Shown here: piece by piece, positions 6,166-6,420 of the stretch
Position numbering within the stretch: position 1 is the stretch's first letter
Layout: each line of letters begins with the position of its first letter
Program-made: the position numbers and the translations under genes
Assembly (NCBI GenBank): GCA_934446465.1
Contig: CAKSEF010000068.1
Location: forward strand, 1-6,420
Source of the DNA: an uncultured Oscillospiraceae bacterium
Lineage (GTDB): Bacteria; Bacillota; Clostridia; Oscillospirales; JAAYXM01
Reading direction: 5' to 3'
Length of the DNA: 6,420 nucleotides
Notes under the pieces: generated by a model
The model's input: the letters and a program-made list of their open reading frames with translations, nothing else
What the model was told of the DNA's origin: nothing
The model's database searches: none

Positions 6166-6200
6166 CGCGCAAAAATTTTTAGAAAAAATCGGCTTTTCTG

Positions 6201-6229
6201 TTGACAAACCTGTTTTTTTTTGGTATCAT
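6201..6229 (+). promoter_or_regulatory. Consensus sigma-A promoter for the tRNA pair
   Basis: TTGACA (6201-6206) and TATCAT (6224-6229) are separated by 17 bp, with a 9-T run in the spacer. The predicted start near 6236 lies about 13 nt before the mature tRNA-Thr 5' end, a short leader typical of stable RNA operons. Confidence 0.9.
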
Positions 6230-6248
6230 ATTAGGGCTGTTATGAGTT

Positions 6249-6324
6249 GCTGGTATAGCTCAACTGGCAGAGCAGCTGATTTGTAATCAGCAGGTTGTAG
6301 GTTCAAGTCCTATTACCAGCTCCA
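6249..6324 (+). tRNA. tRNA-Thr (anticodon UGU)
   Basis: The 76-nt cloverleaf folds fully. The acceptor GCTGGTA pairs with TACCAGC, the D stem is GCTC/GAGC, and the anticodon stem GCTGA/TCAGC surrounds loop TTTGTAA (anticodon TGT, reading ACA and related Thr codons). A 5-nt variable loop follows, then T stem GTAGG/CCTAT (one G-U pair) with loop TTCAAGT, discriminator T and an encoded CCA. It is 10 nt upstream of tRNA-Tyr, on the same transcript. Confidence 0.97.
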
Positions 6325-6334
6325 TAATCTATAT

Positions 6335-6420
6335 GGAGGAGTTCCCGAGTGGCCAAAGGGGGCAGACTGTAAATCTGTTGTCTTTCGACTTCGGTGGTCC
6401 GAATCCACCCTCCTCCACCA
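6335..6420 (+). tRNA. tRNA-Tyr (anticodon GUA), class II
   Basis: The 86-nt class II tRNA has acceptor GGAGGAG pairing with CTCCTCC. The anticodon stem GCAGA/TCTGT (one G-U pair) surrounds loop CTGTAAA (anticodon GTA). It has the long variable arm expected of bacterial tRNA-Tyr, T stem GGTGG/CCACC with loop TCCGAAT, discriminator A and encoded CCA. The gene is complete and ends at the last base of the window, so further tRNAs of the cluster may follow outside. Confidence 0.97.

Noticed and set aside
6181..6199. AGAAAA...TTTTCT inverted repeat after the XRE gene as a terminator.
   Set aside because: The stem is only 6 bp, almost all A-T, with no following T tract, so it is too weak to call.

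Overview
The window looks like a chromosomal segment from a mid-GC member of the Clostridia (Firmicutes). The basis is a vegetative sigma factor tail, strong Shine-Dalgarno sites, consensus sigma-A type promoters, tRNAs with encoded CCA ends, and clostridial-type regulators and an Mrp protein with an N-terminal cysteine cluster. Nothing indicates a phage, insertion sequence, CRISPR array or plasmid function. Species-level assignment is not possible from the sequence alone.

Left block, plus strand (1-2712). The 3' end of the primary sigma factor gene (region 4) overlaps by one base an amidohydrolase-2 family TIM-barrel hydrolase. This is followed by a TatD-family metal-dependent DNase/hydrolase and an Mrp/Nbp35-type Fe-S cluster carrier ATPase. 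Spacing is tight (-1, 41 and 12 nt), and the run ends at a strong bidirectional hairpin terminator at 2681-2712. It reads as one housekeeping operon.

Middle block, minus strand (5315 down to 2697). A fused shikimate dehydrogenase-shikimate kinase (AroE-AroK) is followed by a PAP2-like membrane protein with a degraded active site. Last comes an XRE-type helix-turn-helix protein with about four C-terminal membrane helices, whose last codons lie inside the shared terminator hairpin. The PAP2 and membrane XRE genes are 16 nt apart and form a clear pair. Whether they are read through from aroEK is uncertain: the 110 nt gap shows no obvious terminator or promoter.

Right block, plus strand (5405-6420). 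A cytosolic XRE-type regulator is transcribed divergently from aroEK. The 154 bp between them holds two well-formed sigma-A promoters whose -35 boxes are only 9 bp apart. A perfect 8-bp inverted repeat lies on the aroEK -10 box, and a second perfect inverted repeat lies in the aroEK leader. The simplest reading is that the XRE protein, or another repressor, controls aroEK and possibly itself from here. A consensus promoter then drives tRNA-Thr(UGU) and tRNA-Tyr(GUA); the latter ends exactly at the last base.

No dramatic undescribed system is evident. The points most worth a second look are the divergent aroEK/XRE control region, the PAP2-like protein lacking the motif-1 Lys and motif-2 His, and its pairing with a membrane-anchored XRE regulator.
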